From NCBI RefSeq assembly GCF_003051085.1, contig NZ_QAOM01000001.1, positions 62,001 to 126,000 on the forward strand: a stretch of DNA of 64,000 bases, in the 5' to 3' direction. Source of the DNA: Trichococcus patagoniensis. Lineage in GTDB: Bacteria > Bacillota > Bacilli > Lactobacillales > Aerococcaceae. The first letter of the stretch is position 1, and the number at the start of each line of letters is the position of its first letter. The notes beneath the pieces are model-generated. The model was given only the letters and a program-made list of their open reading frames with translations. It was not told the origin of the DNA and made no database searches. Below are positions 54,868-64,000 of this stretch, one piece after another. Made by a program: the position numbers and the translations under genes.

Positions 54868-55551
54868 ATGAATATTGAGCAAAATTGCCGGAAAGTGGAG
54901 TCAACTGTGGAAGCAGCCTGCTTGACAGCCGGACGCAATCGGGAAGATGTGACGGTCATCGCCGTCACGAAAACGAAACCTGCAGAGCAAGTGGAGGAAT
55001 TGTACCGCTTGGGCTACCGCCACTTTGCAGAAAATCGCCTCGAAGGTCTGCTCGAAAAGCAGGAAGCTCTTCCGCAAGAAGATATCAGCTGGCATTACAT
55101 CGGTACCTTACAGACAAGGAAAGTGAAGCAGGTGATCAATCGCATCGCCTACTTCCACGCATTGGATCGTCCGTCATTGGCAAAGGAAATCAATGAGCGG
55201 GCGGAAAAGCCTGTTTCTTGCTTCGTGCAGGTCAACGTTACAGGTGAAAGTTCAAAACATGGGCTTTCCGCATCCGAGGCAGTGCCTTTCATCCAGAGTC
55301 TGGAAAGTTTTCCGAATATCATCGTTGTCGGATTGATGACGATGGCACCCATTGATGCGACAGACGTGGAGTTGCGTCAATGCTTTAAAGATCTGAAAAT
55401 AATGCAAGAGCAAGTAGCGGCGTTGAACTTGCCTTATGCGCCATGTACGGAGACGAGCATGGGCATGAGCCAAGATTATCCGGTAGCGATTGCCGAAGGT
55501 GCGACCTTCGTACGTGTCGGATCGGCGTTCTTTGCTGAAACAGAAGCATAG
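54868..55551 (+). CDS. ylmE: YggS family PLP-binding protein
   Basis: A PLP-homeostasis protein of 227 residues (PROSC/YggS/YlmE). The PLP lysine lies in VIAVTKTKPAEQ near 36, followed by HFAENR and CFVQVNVTGESSKHGL; the C-terminal phosphate site is TSMGMSQDYPVAIAEGATFVRVG. It lacks the racemase second domain. It is the usual gene after ftsZ. Confidence 0.94.
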   Translation: MNIEQNCRKVESTVEAACLTAGRNREDVTVIAVTKTKPAEQVEELYRLGYRHFAENRLEGLLEKQEALPQEDISWHYIGTLQTRKVKQVINRIAYFHALDRPSLAKEINERAEKPVSCFVQVNVTGESSKHGLSASEAVPFIQSLESFPNIIVVGLMTMAPIDATDVELRQCFKDLKIMQEQVAALNLPYAPCTETSMGMSQDYPVAIAEGATFVRVGSAFFAETEA

Positions 55552-55574
55552 ACGAAGAAGAAGCGAGGGGTCTT

Positions 55575-56048
55575 ATGGGTCTGAAAGATTTATTCCGAAA
55601 GTACTTTGTCATTGAAGATGAGGAAGATGGATTTGAGGAAGTCGATGAACCATCGGCTGTCGTTCCAGTCCGCAGGTCCGAGCGCAATGAAGAAGGGGCT
55701 CCGTCCTATCGGAGCACCCAAAAAAGATCGACGAAAGCAAAGGTAATTCCTATGAATCAACAAGCAATGACCGAAAAAGCCAGCATCCATGTTGTGGAGC
55801 CGAGAGTCTATTCCGAGGTGGAGAAGATTGCCGATAATCTGCTGAAGAACCAAGCAGTCCTCCTTAATTTCAAAAGGATAGATGCGGAACAAGCAAAACG
55901 GATCGTGGATTTTCTGACCGGAACGGTGTATGCGATCGGGGGAGAAATCCAACGCGTTGGCGATGAAATATTTTTATGCACCCCCGCTTCAGTCGGAGTC
56001 GAAGGCGCACTGGCCGAAACACTGGAGGAAGAGCGTTCGTTCTACTAG
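55575..56048 (+). CDS. sepF: Cell division protein SepF
   Basis: A protein of 157 residues. The N-terminal amphipathic helix MGLKDLFRKYF binds membrane, an acidic and basic linker follows (15-70), and the SepF core (about 75-150) includes AVLLNFKRIDAEQAKRIVDFL and GEIQRVGDEIFLC. It bundles FtsZ filaments and tethers them. AGCGAGGGG precedes the ATG. Confidence 0.95.
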   Translation: MGLKDLFRKYFVIEDEEDGFEEVDEPSAVVPVRRSERNEEGAPSYRSTQKRSTKAKVIPMNQQAMTEKASIHVVEPRVYSEVEKIADNLLKNQAVLLNFKRIDAEQAKRIVDFLTGTVYAIGGEIQRVGDEIFLCTPASVGVEGALAETLEEERSFY

Positions 56049-56060
56049 AAAGGAAACAAA

Positions 56061-56348
56061 ATGACACAAATATTGATTTGGCTTTTACAGATTATCCGTT
56101 GGGGCATATCGGCATATTCAACCGTCCTGCTGGTATACGCATTGATGAGTTGGTTGCCGGGTGCAAGAAGTTCCAAATTCGGCTATTTTATCTCCAGTAT
56201 TGTGGAGCCTTACCTGGATATATTCAGAAGATTGATCCCATCTGTAGGCATGATGAGCTTCAGTGTAGTGGCGGGCATCCTGTTCCTGAATTTGGTGGAG
56301 TATGGAGCGCAGGTCGTTATCTTTTTCCTGATCAGATTGCTGAATTGA
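56061..56348 (+). CDS. ylmG: YggT family membrane protein (YlmG)
   Basis: A protein of 95 residues with two hydrophobic segments (about 5-28 and 65-90) and the loop YALMSWLPGARSSKFG and PYLDIFRRLIP, which are YggT family marks. The role is not settled; it belongs to the sepF-ylmG-ylmH group in the dcw cluster. GAAAGGA precedes the start. Confidence 0.9.
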   Translation: MTQILIWLLQIIRWGISAYSTVLLVYALMSWLPGARSSKFGYFISSIVEPYLDIFRRLIPSVGMMSFSVVAGILFLNLVEYGAQVVIFFLIRLLN

Positions 56349-56387
56349 CGGACATTTTTTCATCAAACGAAAAAGTGAGGGATTCGT

Positions 56388-57167
56388 ATGCAAGAAGTTT
56401 ATCAACATTTCCGCAAGGAAGAGCAGCCATTCATTGATAGTGCCCAATCTTGGATTACGCAAGCGGAGGAAACCTATTCACCTTATTTGACGGATTTTTT
56501 GGATCCGAGACAGCAGTACATCCTTGAGATGATGGTCGGGAAAAAAGGTGAAATTCATGTCCAATTCTATGGGGGCTACGAAGCGGCGGAGCGCAAGCGG
56601 GCAATCATTTGCCCTGAGTATTTCAGTCCGACGCAAAGCGACTTTGAAATGGAGCTTACTGAAGTAGTGTACCCATCGAAATTCGCCAGTCTGACCCATG
56701 GGAAAATACTGGGGACGCTTATCGGAACCGGCATGAAAAGGGAGCTTTTCGGAGATATCCTGTCTGATGGTATCCGCTGGCAATTTTTGTTGGCGTCAAA
56801 CATAGCAAGCTATGTGCATTCGCAAGTCACTAAGATAGGCAAGGTCAGTGTCCGCCTGGAAAATCGGACCTACACTGATCTGATCACACCTATCGATGAT
56901 TGGACGATCGTGCATGACACGGTCAGCTCGCTGCGATTGGATACAGTGATTGCAGCCATCTACAACATATCGAGACAACGCGCAAAAGAATTGGTGAGCA
57001 GCGGAAAAGTGAAATTGAATTGGGCCGCATTTGAACGTCCCGATTTCGAATTGGGGCTGTTGGATATCGTGTCCATCCGCGGTTATGGCCGGATTCAGAT
57101 AAAAGCTATAGAAGGAAAGTCCAAGAAAGACAAATGGCGCGTCGAATTTGGCGTATTGTACAAATAA
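56388..57167 (+). CDS. ylmH: YlmH family RNA-binding protein
   Basis: A protein of 259 residues. The N-terminal region (about 20-170) is typical of YlmH (LDPRQQYILEMMVG, GGYEAAERKRAIICPEYF), and the C-terminal S4 domain starts SSLRLDTVIAAIYNISRQRAKELVSSGKVKLNW. In Bacillus it binds 50S and helps rescue stalled ribosomes. divIVA starts 29 bases after its stop. Confidence 0.93.
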   Translation: MQEVYQHFRKEEQPFIDSAQSWITQAEETYSPYLTDFLDPRQQYILEMMVGKKGEIHVQFYGGYEAAERKRAIICPEYFSPTQSDFEMELTEVVYPSKFASLTHGKILGTLIGTGMKRELFGDILSDGIRWQFLLASNIASYVHSQVTKIGKVSVRLENRTYTDLITPIDDWTIVHDTVSSLRLDTVIAAIYNISRQRAKELVSSGKVKLNWAAFERPDFELGLLDIVSIRGYGRIQIKAIEGKSKKDKWRVEFGVLYK

Positions 57168-57196
57168 GAATGACAAGAACGAAAGGTGTGTATAAG

Positions 57197-57859
57197 ATGA
57201 GCTTGACTCCATTAGATATTCAACACAAGGAATTCCCTGTCAAAATAAAAGGGTACGATAAAGAACAAGTCAATGACTTTTTGGATACTGTCACAAAAGA
57301 ATTTGAAGAAGTCATCAAACAAAATAAAGACCTGCAAAAGCAACTGAAATTTGCCGAAGAAAAACTTCAGTATTTCAGCAACCTGCAGGATGCTTTGAAC
57401 AAGTCGATCGTAGTGGCGCAGGATGCTGCCGACAGACTGAAAGAAAATGCGCGCAAAGAGGCAGAAATCATTTTGTTCGAAGCCGAAAAGAGTGCGGATC
57501 GCTTATTGCATGAAGCAGCTGGAAAAGCGACAAAAATCAATGAAGAAACTGACGGCGTCCGCAAGGAAAGCCGCAACTTCAAACAGAAACTGCAACTTTT
57601 GGTTGAGTCGCAATTGAACCTCATCATGAATGATGAGTGGAATAACTTGTTGAACGCTTCGCCGGAAGGGCAAGTTTCAACGCCAACCTTGAATGAAGTG
57701 TTGTCCAACCGCACACGCATCATCGACGAATTGGTCGCCAACTCTGAAGATGCAGCCGAATTCGAAATCGGCGGAAGATTGGCCGAAGAAGCCAGAGCTG
57801 AAGAGAAACTTGCGGAAGCTGCTGTGGAAGCTATTGAAATTCCGGAAGAAAACAAGTAA
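57197..57859 (+). CDS. divIVA: Cell division protein DivIVA
   Basis: A coiled-coil protein of 220 residues. The N-terminal lipid-binding part is PLDIQHKEFPVKIKGYDKEQVNDFLD, and long heptad-rich stretches follow (30-75 and 85-160), then an acidic Glu/Ala tail. It marks curved membrane at poles and septa. GAAAGGTG supports ATG 57197; the upstream frame lies in the ylmH end. Confidence 0.95.
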   Translation: MSLTPLDIQHKEFPVKIKGYDKEQVNDFLDTVTKEFEEVIKQNKDLQKQLKFAEEKLQYFSNLQDALNKSIVVAQDAADRLKENARKEAEIILFEAEKSADRLLHEAAGKATKINEETDGVRKESRNFKQKLQLLVESQLNLIMNDEWNNLLNASPEGQVSTPTLNEVLSNRTRIIDELVANSEDAAEFEIGGRLAEEARAEEKLAEAAVEAIEIPEENK

Positions 57860-57879
57860 AATCTATGTATTGAAGAATG

Positions 57880-58118
57880 GAACACCCGAAAAAAAGAAAC
57901 TTCCAGCGAATTGGCGAATGGTGAAAGGCCAATAAGTCCCTCTATTTTAAGGATCCTCCATGAGAATCTTTTTGAACAAACATAAGTAAAAAAGGTCGCC
58001 TGAACAGCGTTAACGGTTTTAATGAGGAAGCATAATCGCCTGTTACGGCCGTTGTCGCTTTAAATTTGGGTGGTACCACGAAGACTTCGTCCCTTTTGGA
58101 GACGGGTCTTTTTTTGTA
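57880..58118 (+). promoter_or_regulatory. T-box riboswitch of ileS
   Basis: The T-box core TTTGGGTGGTACCACG lies at 58065-58080. Stem I contains AGCGAATTGGCGAATGGTG and GCCAAT, and the specifier loop holds ATC (57953-57955), an isoleucine codon, just before CTCC. A terminator hairpin (AGACTTCGTCCC / GGAGACGGGTCT, T7) ends it at about 58117. Uncharged tRNA-Ile should favour the antiterminator and ileS transcription. Its 5' end is approximate, and no separate promoter is obvious. Confidence 0.92.
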
Positions 58119-58149
58119 GAAAAAATTAATGATAAGGGAGCTTCCGACA

Positions 58150-60930
58150 ATGAAAATGAAAGAAACGCTGCACCTAGGGAAAACGGCTTTTCCAATGAAA
58201 GCCAATCTGCCTGTCCGTGAATTGGAATGGCAAAAGGATTGGGAAGAAAAGAAAATCTATGAAAAACGTCAGGAATTGAATGCCGGGAAACCGACGTTCG
58301 TCCTGCATGATGGCCCTCCGTACGCGAATGGCGCTATCCACATGGGACACTCGCTGAATAAAATCAGCAAGGACATCATCGTCCGCTCGAAATCCATGTC
58401 AGGCTTCCGATCCCCTTTTGTCCCGGGTTGGGATACGCATGGTCTGCCGATTGAACAAGCCTTAACGAATACAGGCGTGAACCGCAAAGCGATGAGCTTG
58501 GCCGATTTCCGTAAATTGTGTGAAGATTATGCTTGGAAACAGATCGACGGACAAAGAACCGTATTCAAACGTTTGGGCATCGCAGGCGACTGGGAAAACC
58601 CATACGTGACTTTATTGCCGAAATATGAAGAAGCCGAAATCCGTGTGTTCGGAAAAATGGCGGAAAAAGGCTACATCTATAAAGGCCTGAAGCCGATTTA
58701 TTGGTCGCCTTCAAGCGAATCTTCTCTGGCAGAAGCCGAAATCGAATATAAAGATGTGAAGTCTGCTTCCATCTATGTGGCTTTCCAGATCAAAGACGGC
58801 AAAGGCCTGTTGGATAACGATACTGCACTCGTCATCTGGACGACTACGCCGTGGACTTTGCCTGCAAACTTAGGCATTTCCGCTAATGCTGATTTCGAAT
58901 ATGTGGTTGTTTCCGCTGACGGAAGAAAATTTGTTGTCGCAAAAGAATTGCTGGGCACAGTCAAGGAAGCCATCGGATGGGAATCTGTGGAAATCCTGCA
59001 AGAACTGAAAGGCTCGGAGTTGGAGTACATGACTGTCCAGCATCCGTTTTATGATCGCGAATCTTTGGTCATGGTAGGCGAACACGTAACGCTTGAAGCA
59101 GGTACAGGATTGGTCCATACCGCTCCTGGACACGGTGAGGATGACTACCTGGTCAGCAAAAAATATGGTCTGGAAGTATTATCACCGATCGACAACAAAG
59201 GTTGCTACACGGCTGAAGCGCCAGGTTTCGAAGGCGTGTTCTACGACAAAGCCAATAAACTGATCACCGAATTGTTGGCTGAAAAAGGCGCATTGCTGAA
59301 ATTGGATTTCTTCGTCCACAGCTATCCGCATGACTGGCGCACAAAGAAACCGGTCATCTATCGCGCAACACCGCAATGGTTCGCATCCATCGATAAATTC
59401 CGTCAAGACATCCTGGACGAAATCGAAAATGTAGAGTGGCTGCACCCATCCGGCAAAGTCCGCTTGTTCAACATGATCCGCGATCGCGGCGATTGGGTCA
59501 TTTCCCGCCAACGTGTGTGGGGCGTTCCGTTGCCGATCTTCTATGCGGAAAATGGAGAACCTGTCATCACACCGGAAACGATCGACCACGCTGCGAAATT
59601 GATCGGTGAATTCGGATCGAACGTCTGGTTCGAAAGAGAAGCGAAAGACCTGCTGCCTGAAGGATTCACCCACCCTGGCAGCCCGAACGGCACATTTACG
59701 AAGGAAATGGACATCATGGACGTATGGTTCGATTCCGGTTCTTCGCATGAAGCGGTGCTTCGTGCAAGGGAAGATTTGACATTCCCTGCTGATATGTATT
59801 TGGAAGGCTCCGATCAATACCGTGGTTGGTTCAATTCGAGCATTACGACCAGCGTTGCGATCAACGGAGTAGCACCTTACAAAACAGTCCTTTCCCAAGG
59901 TTTTGTTTTGGATGGAGAAGGCCGCAAAATGAGCAAATCATTGGGCAATACTGTCCTGCCGGAAAAAGTCGTCAAGAACATGGGCGCTGACATCGTCCGT
60001 CTATGGGTGTCCAGTGTCGACTACGAATCCGACGTCAGAATCAGCGATGACATCCTGAAACAAGTTTCCGAAACGTACCGCAAGATTCGCAACACTATGC
60101 GTTTCCTGATCGGGAATACGGAAGATTTTCAACCAAAAGAACATACAGTGGCCTACGAAGAGCTGCGCAGTGTCGATCAGTACATGATGGCGCGCTTGGA
60201 TCAAGTCGTTGAAACATGTGTGACAGCCTATAAGGAGTACGAGTTCTCGACCATCTACCAAACAATCATGAACTTCTGTACAGTTGATTTGTCGGCATTC
60301 TATCTTGATTTTGCGAAAGATGTTGTCTATATCGAAAAAGAGGATAATCTAGAGAGACGCGCCATGCAGACCGTATTTTACGAAGTGTTGGTTAAATTGG
60401 CTAAACTTTTGACGCCGATCATCCCACACACAACAGAAGAAATCTGGAGTTTCCTGAAGGAAGAGGAACAATACGCCCAACTGGCTGAATTGCCGGAAAG
60501 CAGCGTCGGTGAAAACCAAGCAGAGATTTTAAGCCAATGGGAAAAATTCATGGATATCCGCGATGCGGCTTTGAAAGCCTTGGAAGTTGCGCGTAATGAA
60601 AAGACGATCGGAAAATCTTTTGAAGCGCATCTGTCCTTGTTTGTTGATGAAGATACAAAAGCATTATTCTCGTCCCTTGATGCGAACCTGGAACAATTAT
60701 TCATCGTTTCACAGCTTGACATCAAAGAATTGGCAGCTGCTCCAGCTGAAGCGATGCAGTTCGATAATCTTGCGATCCTTGTGGAACACGCACATGGGGA
60801 AACTTGTGAAAGATGCCGTGCCATCAAAGAAGAGGTTGGAACAATCCAGGACGCAACATCCTTATGCGAACGCTGTGCAGATATTGTGAGATCTGAATAT
60901 CCGGAGGCACTCGTGCAGGAAGAAGCATAA
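58150..60930 (+). CDS. ileS: Isoleucyl-tRNA synthetase
   Basis: A class Ia synthetase of 926 residues. The HIGH motif is HMGH (64-67) within [12 protein letters not shown], and KMSKS is at 593-597. The editing domain includes [11 protein letters not shown] and the [15 protein letters not shown] region. The C-terminal zinc site has two CERC motifs. AAGGGAG is nine bases before ATG 58150; ATG 58129 in frame lacks support. Controlled by the T-box just upstream. Confidence 0.97.
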   Translation: MKMKETLHLGKTAFPMKANLPVRELEWQKDWEEKKIYEKRQELNAGKPTFVLHDGPPYANGAIHMGHSLNKISKDIIVRSKSMSGFRSPFVPGWDTHGLPIEQALTNTGVNRKAMSLADFRKLCEDYAWKQIDGQRTVFKRLGIAGDWENPYVTLLPKYEEAEIRVFGKMAEKGYIYKGLKPIYWSPSSESSLAEAEIEYKDVKSASIYVAFQIKDGKGLLDNDTALVIWTTTPWTLPANLGISANADFEYVVVSADGRKFVVAKELLGTVKEAIGWESVEILQELKGSELEYMTVQHPFYDRESLVMVGEHVTLEAGTGLVHTAPGHGEDDYLVSKKYGLEVLSPIDNKGCYTAEAPGFEGVFYDKANKLITELLAEKGALLKLDFFVHSYPHDWRTKKPVIYRATPQWFASIDKFRQDILDEIENVEWLHPSGKVRLFNMIRDRGDWVISRQRVWGVPLPIFYAENGEPVITPETIDHAAKLIGEFGSNVWFEREAKDLLPEGFTHPGSPNGTFTKEMDIMDVWFDSGSSHEAVLRAREDLTFPADMYLEGSDQYRGWFNSSITTSVAINGVAPYKTVLSQGFVLDGEGRKMSKSLGNTVLPEKVVKNMGADIVRLWVSSVDYESDVRISDDILKQVSETYRKIRNTMRFLIGNTEDFQPKEHTVAYEELRSVDQYMMARLDQVVETCVTAYKEYEFSTIYQTIMNFCTVDLSAFYLDFAKDVVYIEKEDNLERRAMQTVFYEVLVKLAKLLTPIIPHTTEEIWSFLKEEEQYAQLAELPESSVGENQAEILSQWEKFMDIRDAALKALEVARNEKTIGKSFEAHLSLFVDEDTKALFSSLDANLEQLFIVSQLDIKELAAAPAEAMQFDNLAILVEHAHGETCERCRAIKEEVGTIQDATSLCERCADIVRSEYPEALVQEEA

Positions 60931-60979
60931 CCCATCCCGCCTTGAATAAAATCGTTAAAATTATGTAAACAATAAGTAA

Positions 60980-61030
60980 AGAGCACGCAAGCGGACGGCT
61001 TCTGACGTCATTCTTGCGTGCTTCTGTTTG
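60980..61030 (+). terminator. Terminator of ileS
   Basis: AGCACGCAAG pairs perfectly with CTTGCGTGCT around about 21 bases; a TTCTGTTTGTTTT tail follows. Confidence 0.75.
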
Positions 61031-61098
61031 TTTTAGGGCAAAGGTGCAGTTTTTATCCACCGTTGATAATTTTTTCAAAGAAAGCGCATAACTTCCTC

Positions 61099-61127
61099 TT
61101 GAAATCGGATAAGATATTCGTTATAAT
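61099..61127 (+). promoter_or_regulatory. Promoter of the cold-shock gene
   Basis: TTGAAA, 17 bases, TATAAT. It predicts a start near 61134 and a leader of about 77 bases. Confidence 0.8.
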
Positions 61128-61128
61128 T

Positions 61129-61151
61129 ATATTAGTAACTTGTACTAATAT
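61129..61151 (+). promoter_or_regulatory. Perfect palindrome over the cold-shock gene start point
   Basis: ATATTAGTA-ACTTG-TACTAATAT: nine-base arms and a five-base spacer. It spans the predicted transcription start, so it may be an operator or an RNA structure at the very 5' end. Confidence 0.6.
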
Positions 61152-61210
61152 GATAGTAAATATTTGTATTAGCATTTTACCAATGAAATTTTTGGAGGTA
61201 TTATACGATT

Positions 61211-61411
61211 ATGGAACAAGGAAAAGTAAAATGGTTTAATGGCGAAAAAGGTTTTGGATTTATCGAAGTTGACGGAAAAGACGATGTATTCGTACATTTC
61301 TCAGCTATCCAAGGCGAAGGTTTCAAAACATTAGAAGAAGGCCAAGATGTTGAATTCGAAATCGTTGACGGCAACCGTGGTCCTCAAGCAGCTAACGTTG
61401 TAAAATTATAA
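61211..61411 (+). CDS. Cold-shock protein (CspA/CspB family)
   Basis: An OB-fold RNA chaperone of 66 residues. RNP1 KGFGFI (13-18) and RNP2 VFVHF (26-30) are complete; it starts [17 protein letters not shown]. It melts RNA structure in the cold and at high growth rates. TTGGAGG precedes the start. The gene is monocistronic with its own promoter, a structured leader and a terminator. Confidence 0.97.
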   Translation: MEQGKVKWFNGEKGFGFIEVDGKDDVFVHFSAIQGEGFKTLEEGQDVEFEIVDGNRGPQAANVVKL

Positions 61412-61439
61412 TCCTATTCTTTTTAACATTAGCGAATTC

Positions 61440-61480
61440 AAAGCGTATCGGGAGTTTCATTACTCCTGGTGCGCTTTTTA
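61440..61480 (+). terminator. Terminator of the cold-shock gene
   Basis: AAAGCG and CGCTTT close the stem with GGAGT/ACTCC inside; TTTTT follows. Confidence 0.75.
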
Positions 61481-61483
61481 CAT

Positions 61484-61533
61484 GCAAAAAAACGTTGTTT
61501 TGACAATCCACATCAGGATTGCAAAACAACGCT
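61484..61533 (-). terminator. Terminator of the GlsB-type gene
   Basis: On the minus strand GCGTTGTTTTG and CAAAACAACG pair, with AATCC/GGATT inside, followed by a run of T. Confidence 0.85.
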
Positions 61534-61580
61534 TCAATCAGAAAACAGACAACTGTCTGCTTATGCTCGCTAGGGAGAGA

Positions 61581-61829
61581 TTACTTCTTCATGCTTCTCA
61601 TAACGAAGGATACGATGAAAATCAGGATAACTGCTCCGACTAATGCAGGAACGATATAGAATCCTCCGATTTCAGGACCCCATGCTCCAAATAAAGTTGT
61701 TCCTAACCAAGAACCGATGAAACCAGCAACGATATTTCCGATAATGCCACCGGGTATATCTTTACCCATAAACGATCCTGCTAAAGCGCCTAGGACACCA
61801 CCGACAATTAAAGACCAAATTAAGCCCAT
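61581..61829 (-). CDS. GlsB/YeaQ/YmgE family stress membrane protein
   Basis: A protein of 82 residues with three hydrophobic, glycine-rich helices (2-20, 28-48, 54-77), MGLIWSLIVGGVLGALAG at the start and a basic end MRSMKK. In enterococci GlsB belongs to stress (Gls24) loci and the family is described as transglycosylase-associated; its activity is unproven. AAAGGAGG precedes the start. Confidence 0.88.
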   Translation of the reverse strand: MGLIWSLIVGGVLGALAGSFMGKDIPGGIIGNIVAGFIGSWLGTTLFGAWGPEIGGFYIVPALVGAVILIFIVSFVMRSMKK

Positions 61830-61896
61830 TTCTCTTCCTCCTTTTTCTAATACGAGTGCAGTAACAATATAGTTATTTCTAATTAACTATACCCTT

Positions 61897-61924
61897 ATTA
61901 TATATAAAATGAGTCACGTTACAA
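61897..61924 (-). promoter_or_regulatory. Promoter of the GlsB-type gene
   Basis: The minus strand reads TTGTAA, 16 bases, TATAAT, about 68 bases before the start. Confidence 0.65.
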
Positions 61925-61961
61925 ATAATAAGCCCTCGGGATGAGAGGTTTTCTGAAAATG

Positions 61962-61991
61962 AAGGGCTGCCTCTCAAAAAGAGGCAGCCTC
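61962..61991 (-). terminator. Terminator of xpaC-telA
   Basis: GGCTGCCTC pairs perfectly with GAGGCAGCC just after the telA stop; the T tail is weak. Confidence 0.6.
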
Positions 61992-61996
61992 TAGTA

Positions 61997-63220
61997 TTAG
62001 TGAAGTTGCTGTTCCTGTTGATGGATATTCAACAGTTTGACTTTGAGATCATTTTCCATGAGCGACAGTTCCTTTTCGGCTTCTCTGCGTTTGATCCGGC
62101 CTTCTTGTTGGATCTTCAGCGTCTCTTCCAAAGTTTCGATCAGATCCTGCTGCGTCTGTTTGAGCGTTTCGATATCGATCACACCCCGTTCATTTTCTTT
62201 AGCGGTTTCGATGGCTGATATTTTCAACATTTCGGAATTCTTGCGCATCAGATCATTCGTGGTCTGAGATACTTGCCTTTGCGCCGTTACTGCATCCTTT
62301 TGGCGCAGAAGGGTAAGGGCGATGGCCACTTGGTTTTTCCATAAGGGAATGGCCGTGTGGATTGAGGATTGGATTTTTTCAGCCAATGCCTGGTTCGTGT
62401 TTTGGATCAATCGGATCTGTGGAGCCTGTTGGATCGTCATCTGTCTGGTCAAGCGCAAGTCATGGGTGCGTTTTTCGAGACGGTCGAGGAACTGTTTCAG
62501 ATCGTTGACGATCTGCACATCCATCTGGCTTTGGGAAACTTCAGCGGTCTGGATCGCTTTCGGGATCGCATTTTTCTGAAGATCTTCCATCTTCACTTCA
62601 CCGGCAGCGATGTAGATGTTCAAGGCCTCAAAATAATCCTTGTTTTTTTGGTAAAGCTGTTCCAGCGTGACGTTGTCGTTGAGCAGGCCATTCTTTTCTT
62701 TATCCAATTTGATTGCGATCTTGTCGATTTGGGCGCCTATCTTCTGGTATTTTGCCGTCATTTCATAGGCGGATTGTTTTACCTTGCCGAAGATTTTGCG
62801 GAAGACATTGTTGTCTTCTGCCCGCAGGTCTTCCGGTTTGGCTTCGTTGAGGCGATACATCAGATCATTCAGGGAATCGCCGATTTCGCCGGTGTCCTGG
62901 TTCTGAACATGGTCCAGCATCGAATGGGAGAATTCGCCCAATTGTTTTTGAGCTGCAGCGCCATAACTGATGATGGCTTGCATGTTGTTTTCATCGATTT
63001 GGCCGGCTAATGCCAGAGCTTGTTTTTGTCTTTCTTCCGGCAATCGGTCGATCAGCCGATCCGGGTTGATCACCTCGTTGGCGACTGTGGTTTTATCGGC
63101 AACCACTGCTGGTTGGGCAAACGGATCCGAAAAAGGATTGGCCAGCAAATCGTCCAATTCTTGATTGACATCCTTGCTGTCAGTTTGTTCATTTTTTTCG
63201 GTAGCATCAAATTGGTCCAT
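61997..63220 (-). CDS. TelA family protein (toxic anion resistance)
   Basis: A protein of 407 residues, mostly helical coiled coil, of the TelA/KlaA family. The core [22 protein letters not shown] and [33 protein letters not shown] is characteristic. Members are linked to tellurite, nisin and cell-wall antibiotic tolerance, with unknown mechanism. AGGGGG precedes the start. It follows the xpaC-like gene by 11 bases, the usual two-gene unit. Confidence 0.9.
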   Translation of the reverse strand: MDQFDATEKNEQTDSKDVNQELDDLLANPFSDPFAQPAVVADKTTVANEVINPDRLIDRLPEERQKQALALAGQIDENNMQAIISYGAAAQKQLGEFSHSMLDHVQNQDTGEIGDSLNDLMYRLNEAKPEDLRAEDNNVFRKIFGKVKQSAYEMTAKYQKIGAQIDKIAIKLDKEKNGLLNDNVTLEQLYQKNKDYFEALNIYIAAGEVKMEDLQKNAIPKAIQTAEVSQSQMDVQIVNDLKQFLDRLEKRTHDLRLTRQMTIQQAPQIRLIQNTNQALAEKIQSSIHTAIPLWKNQVAIALTLLRQKDAVTAQRQVSQTTNDLMRKNSEMLKISAIETAKENERGVIDIETLKQTQQDLIETLEETLKIQQEGRIKRREAEKELSLMENDLKVKLLNIHQQEQQLH

Positions 63221-63231
63221 CAGTATTCCCC

Positions 63232-63951
63232 CTATAGCTCTTCGTTCAAAGCATTTTCGTTGCGCTTTCCTTCATTATCCCTTTTCAAAACTTGCTTTGC
63301 AAGTTCCAACTCGATATCCATGTCCTCGATATCATTGGACATGAAGCGCACGTAATCTTCAGCTATCAGACGGCACATATCATCGATTGTTTTGGCGCAG
63401 TTATCCAAGGCTGTGTAGGTTTCTTTCGTTTTGGAAACGTGGCCATCGATTGCGATGTATTTTTCCGCCAGCTCTTTCAGGTTGGGAAGATTGGTGTATA
63501 GGAATTTATCGACTTCGTGCAGTCGGTTAGGCTGATTGACGATATTTTTGAAGAAATCCTGCAATATATCCACCGTATCGTTGCGTGCCGCGATAGCCTT
63601 CAATTTTGAGCGCTGCTGCAGATTGGATTCGATATCTTGGATCGTATTTTTGGCTTGATCCATTGTGCTGCGGAAATAGGCGATCTGTTCCTTGGTCATC
63701 CCTTTTGAATGGTAGAAGGCTTCTTTGTCGGCGCTCACTTTTCCCAGTGTGCCTCTTTGTTTTTTTGCCTTAGGCGACCATTGCATCCTTCCTCCGGATT
63801 GGACGTAGTATAAGAAGGCGCCCAAGCCGATGGTCAGGCCGATCGAAGTCCAGAAATCAAACTCGAATATGAAAAAGAATACCACTAGTGCAATCAGGCT
63901 GATGACGCTGGAAAACGTGTATTTCAATATGTCTTTGATGTTGCTCCACAT
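63232..63951 (-). CDS. XpaC-like membrane protein (5-bromo-4-chloroindolyl phosphate hydrolysis family)
   Basis: A protein of 239 residues with two N-terminal hydrophobic helices (about 11-28 and 33-50), then a long helical cytosolic part (75-230). XpaC was named from phosphatase-like colony staining in Bacillus; the real function is unknown. It is regularly paired with telA. ATG 63951 is chosen because AAAGGAGG lies eight bases ahead; the frame is open 11 codons further upstream. The gene lies wholly inside the window; nothing readable follows to 64000. Confidence 0.85.
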   Translation of the reverse strand: MWSNIKDILKYTFSSVISLIALVVFFFIFEFDFWTSIGLTIGLGAFLYYVQSGGRMQWSPKAKKQRGTLGKVSADKEAFYHSKGMTKEQIAYFRSTMDQAKNTIQDIESNLQQRSKLKAIAARNDTVDILQDFFKNIVNQPNRLHEVDKFLYTNLPNLKELAEKYIAIDGHVSKTKETYTALDNCAKTIDDMCRLIAEDYVRFMSNDIEDMDIELELAKQVLKRDNEGKRNENALNEEL

Positions 63952-64000
63952 AAATTTTTCCTCCTTTGATAACATGCTGTTCAATTTGTCTGTGCTTATG

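Overview
The window reads as chromosomal core DNA of a low-GC Gram-positive bacterium of the order Lactobacillales, most likely family Carnobacteriaceae. A Trichococcus-like genus fits best, but that is an inference. Support comes from a Bacillus-like yjb block (spx, mecA, coiA, pepF, spxH, CYTH protein, relQ, nadK, rluD), a DUF1827 gene and a CtsR-controlled clpE, both usual in this order, and a D-aspartate ligase/racemase pair that predicts an L-Lys-D-Asp cross-bridge. I saw no prophage, insertion sequence with a transposase, CRISPR array, rRNA or tRNA gene.

Layout. 1-2.6 kb: end of lplA, trpS, spx. 2.8-14.8 kb: proteolysis adaptors and competence (mecA, coiA, pepF, spxH), CYTH protein, (p)ppGpp synthetase relQ, nadK, a 2-hydroxyacid dehydrogenase, rluD, mgtE, and a GNAT enzyme. 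14.8-22.4 kb: M42 aminopeptidase, AI-2E-type exporter, NADH oxidase, a CNNM/CorC protein, release factor 3, DUF1827. 22.5-32.3 kb: clpE, ptsH-ptsI, a glycolipid glucosyltransferase, a beta-hydroxyacid dehydrogenase, ykuJ, hom-thrB. 32.8-38.7 kb: the yqe ribosome-assembly cluster (yqeG, yqeH, yhbY, nadD, yqeK, rsfS, a methyltransferase, tmcAL). 38.8-41.7 kb: D-Asp ligase and racemase, then yceD-rpmF. 41.8-61 kb: DUF3397, a second lipid glycosyltransferase, and the whole division/cell-wall (dcw) cluster from mraZ to divIVA, closed by a T-box-controlled ileS. 61-64 kb: cold-shock gene, GlsB-type membrane protein, and the telA-xpaC pair.

How genes connect. Spx, its YjbH-like adaptor SpxH, the adaptor MecA and the unfoldase ClpE together form a stress-proteolysis theme. 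The D-Asp pair and the dcw cluster build the wall. Two GT4 enzymes probably build the glycolipid anchor for lipoteichoic acid. The yqe cluster, YceD/L32, RluD and RsfS serve ribosome assembly.

Most unusual content. The intergenic spaces hold at least two repeat families. One is a long hairpin element present three times (731-855, 3644-3833, 34456-34577), whose arms differ between copies but change together so that pairing is kept. The other is a modular element present twice (14037-14267, 32337-32567), with shared ends, unrelated hairpin interiors and an 18-bp tandem module; in one copy it supplies the C-terminus of a GNAT protein. A promoter-hairpin unit ahead of spxH and palindromes over two promoters are further unexplained signals. 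All functional calls come from reading the sequence without database searches.
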